Shown here piece by piece: positions 62,041 through 64,000 of a stretch of DNA of 64,000 nucleotides. The DNA comes from Leishmania infantum JPCM5. Its lineage: Eukaryota > Euglenozoa > Kinetoplastea > Trypanosomatida > Trypanosomatidae. Below the pieces are notes generated by a model, which was not told the origin of the DNA, ran no database searches, and worked only from the letters and a program-made list of their open reading frames with translations. The stretch is taken from the NCBI RefSeq assembly GCF_000002875.2, contig NC_009406.2, forward strand, positions 537,785-601,784. The letters are read 5' to 3'. Position numbers and translations under genes: made by a program. Each line of letters begins with the position of its first letter. The first letter of the stretch is position 1.

Positions 62041-64000
62041 ATGCTGGCGGTGCGTAAACTGGTGGAACCCACCGCGGTGAACGCGCTGTGCGTCTTGCGG
62101 TTGGAGTCGGGTGCGGCGACGCCAGCGCCGTGCGGCAACAGAGCTGTTGTTCTGGCGGCCATTTCAGAGTCGATCCATGTGTTTGACTTCGCACCCGCCT
62201 CCGCGGCCACGGTTCTCGACTCATTCGTCGCGTCATCAGCATTGGGCTTTCAGTTTTGCCCACGAGGCCACGTTTTCAACGTTGGCTGTGGCGTGTCCGG
62301 ACTGCTGGCGCTGGCGAACCAGTGCTTCATCGTGTGGACGCGAGACCAGGAGTGCATACTAGTGCGTTACCAAGCCAACCTTGCTAGTCCTCCCGCCAGA
62401 CGTGCAAGCGTGGCTGACGCATGCCGTGTATACAAAGAGGATGGGCAGCCGTCGCCGTTGCATAACAAGGAACATCACTGGTACGTGGTGCGGCGAATGC
62501 GACTGTGGTGCCCCGACGCAGGCGAGCTTCTCCCGGCGCCGGAGATGGGCGTCAACGAGGGCATGGACACTGTCTTCATCCGCTTCTCCGAGAAGCACGT
62601 CTTCCTTGTCTGCATGAAGTGGGTGGCGTCTTGCACGCCAGGGGATAAGGGACGCCTGCCAGCGGACACGCTGCGCACCTGCCGCTGGCACACAGGCAAC
62701 TACATGCGCGCCTACGCCGGCACCGGGTTCCACTACCCGACCCAGAGCTGCAGTGTGGCCACCCGACGCCCACGCGAGAGCAGCTCCGAACATCATGCGC
62801 GGCTTGAGCGGCTCTGGCAGTCATGCTCCCCCTTCGCCAGCATACCTGACGAGGACCTCATTGCGAACCACTCGGTGAGGGAGCTGGCTCGGCACAAGGA
62901 CGCAGAGACGCAAGGCGCTGCTGCGAGGTATGCCTCGCTGTCACCTTCGTCCCAGACTGACGACTACTGCGGCGTGAGCGATGTGTGGCTGCGCCGTGAG
63001 GCCCACACCGCCCCGTCACCGCTGATGCCATCGCCGGCTCAGTACTGCGGCAGTCCAATGGGAGGCTTCGCAAACGTGCGAGGCACCGGGGGAAATACCG
63101 CCGTTCACCACGCACCACCGACACTCTTCGGTTCCAGGACTGTCGCCCTCAAGGACAGGTACGCCTCACCGCACAAGAGCGCTATCGCCGTGGTTGCGCC
63201 ACGGCGAAGCGGGCGGCGGGGGGTAGAGTGGCTGCTGCTTGTGATGGTGAGCACTGATTCTTATACGGCGGTCTACCACCTGCAGAGGCGCCACACTCCG
63301 CTGACGGCACACCACCTCGTCCTCGACGGACTCGTGCACGACGCGGCGTACCCGCGCCAGGTGCTCCTGTGCTCCCATAGCGGTGACGCTATCAACGATG
63401 TATGGGTAGCTCTCAGCAGCGGTGTCGTGACGCGGCTCTCCGTGTCGGCGCTGCGCTCCAGGTGGAGCGCCGGTGGAGAGGGCGCCAAGGTAGGGTGGCC
63501 CAGAATATCAGTATCGGGGCTGCCTCCATCCTTCTACTGCCGACGCATGCTTCCAGCTGACGACCTCGTCGGCACTAACCCGCACCTCAGCAGCCCCGGC
63601 AGCGTTGGAGCAGACACTTCAGCTTACCCCTGTGCAGGACGGTACACCATCTTCTCCGATGGGGTTCAAGACGCGTACGTCGTCGACCTTGTTGAGTGCC
63701 GAGTGGTGGCGGCCATGGCTGCCGATGGACCCATGACCGACATCTGCGAAGCCCCGCACGGCTTCGTGGCAAGCTTTGCGAAGGGGGTGCTGCGGCACCT
63801 TCAGCCTGGCGTTGCGCTGCATGTATGCGGGACGGCCACCCTCGCTGGGGTGACAGATGCCCTGCACGTCGCACGTGTGCGGTGCAGCACTGCCAGCGAC
63901 AGCGATGGCGTCGCCCCTGGTGTGTATCTCATGGCCAGCACGAGGTTCACCTCGCAGTTGTTCCTTGTGGAGGAGGGCGGCATGCGTGTCACTGCGGCGG
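62041..64000 (+). CDS. Large hypothetical protein, 3' end beyond the window
   Basis: An open frame runs from the ATG at 62041 (MLAVRKLVEPTAVNAL) to the last base, giving 653 codons without a stop. I translated it by hand. Codon use favours G/C at third positions, as in the neighbouring genes. The protein has many short hydrophobic strand-like segments (AVVLAAISESIHVFDF, WLLLVMVSTDSYTAVYHLQ, YTIFSDGVQDAYVVDLV) separated by polar loops, which suggests a beta-propeller, but no canonical WD repeats. Pro/Ser-rich linkers occur around 300-390. No signal peptide or catalytic motif was seen. Start choice is supported by an AG 3 bases upstream. Confidence 0.75.
   Translation, partial: MLAVRKLVEPTAVNALCVLRLESGAATPAPCGNRAVVLAAISESIHVFDFAPASAATVLDSFVASSALGFQFCPRGHVFNVGCGVSGLLALANQCFIVWTRDQECILVRYQANLASPPARRASVADACRVYKEDGQPSPLHNKEHHWYVVRRMRLWCPDAGELLPAPEMGVNEGMDTVFIRFSEKHVFLVCMKWVASCTPGDKGRLPADTLRTCRWHTGNYMRAYAGTGFHYPTQSCSVATRRPRESSSEHHARLERLWQSCSPFASIPDEDLIANHSVRELARHKDAETQGAAARYASLSPSSQTDDYCGVSDVWLRREAHTAPSPLMPSPAQYCGSPMGGFANVRGTGGNTAVHHAPPTLFGSRTVALKDRYASPHKSAIAVVAPRRSGRRGVEWLLLVMVSTDSYTAVYHLQRRHTPLTAHHLVLDGLVHDAAYPRQVLLCSHSGDAINDVWVALSSGVVTRLSVSALRSRWSAGGEGAKVGWPRISVSGLPPSFYCRRMLPADDLVGTNPHLSSPGSVGADTSAYPCAGRYTIFSDGVQDAYVVDLVECRVVAAMAADGPMTDICEAPHGFVASFAKGVLRHLQPGVALHVCGTATLAGVTDALHVARVRCSTASDSDGVAPGVYLMASTRFTSQLFLVEEGGMRVTAA

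Overview
The window looks like nuclear DNA of a Leishmania-type trypanosomatid. All genes lack introns. They lie in two long same-strand clusters, 1-22.6 kb on the minus strand and 29.1-64 kb on the plus strand. Long gaps between genes are pyrimidine-rich on the coding strand and end in AG, as expected for polycistronic transcription processed by spliced-leader trans-splicing and polyadenylation. From memory, the gene order (centrin, aquaporin, FKBP, cyclophilin, helicase, ribosomal L14, dephospho-CoA kinase, alanyl-tRNA synthetase, second L14) resembles Leishmania chromosome 22. The species was not determined.

Minus cluster, reading from the divergent point at 22.6 kb leftwards: MAM33/p32-family mitochondrial protein, TPR-like protein, EF-hand protein, cyclophilin, an F-box/zinc-finger/RRM-like protein ending in a YRLNPY motif, FKBP12-type isomerase, aquaporin-family channel, centrin, and a 12-MORN protein. 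A 341-bp tandem repeat (about 3.7 copies) sits between centrin and the aquaporin gene.

The divergent strand-switch region (22,586-29,083) should hold the transcription start zone for both clusters. It contains two inverted SIDER-like retroposon copies, a strongly GT-rich plus-strand tract, and a decayed ingi/L1Tc-type reverse transcriptase (DIRE) that runs up to the first plus-strand gene.

Plus cluster: Shewanella-like PPP phosphatase, R3H/DExH RNA helicase, a C2-like hypothetical protein, ribosomal protein L14 copy A, a tail-anchored dephospho-CoA kinase, alanyl-tRNA synthetase, a second C2-like hypothetical protein, L14 copy B, two hypothetical proteins, exosome subunit RRP45, and a long open frame that runs off the right edge. 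The two [C2-like gene + L14] pairs look like an old segmental duplication whose L14 parts have stayed nearly identical while the upstream genes diverged. Two more SIDER-like copies lie in this half.

Most of the window is housekeeping. The less ordinary content is the retroelement structure of the strand-switch region, the near-identity of the SIDER-like copies, the tandem repeat, the L14 homogenisation, and unusual domain features in several proteins (aquaporin pore residues, kinase tail anchor, possible MKT1-binding motif).
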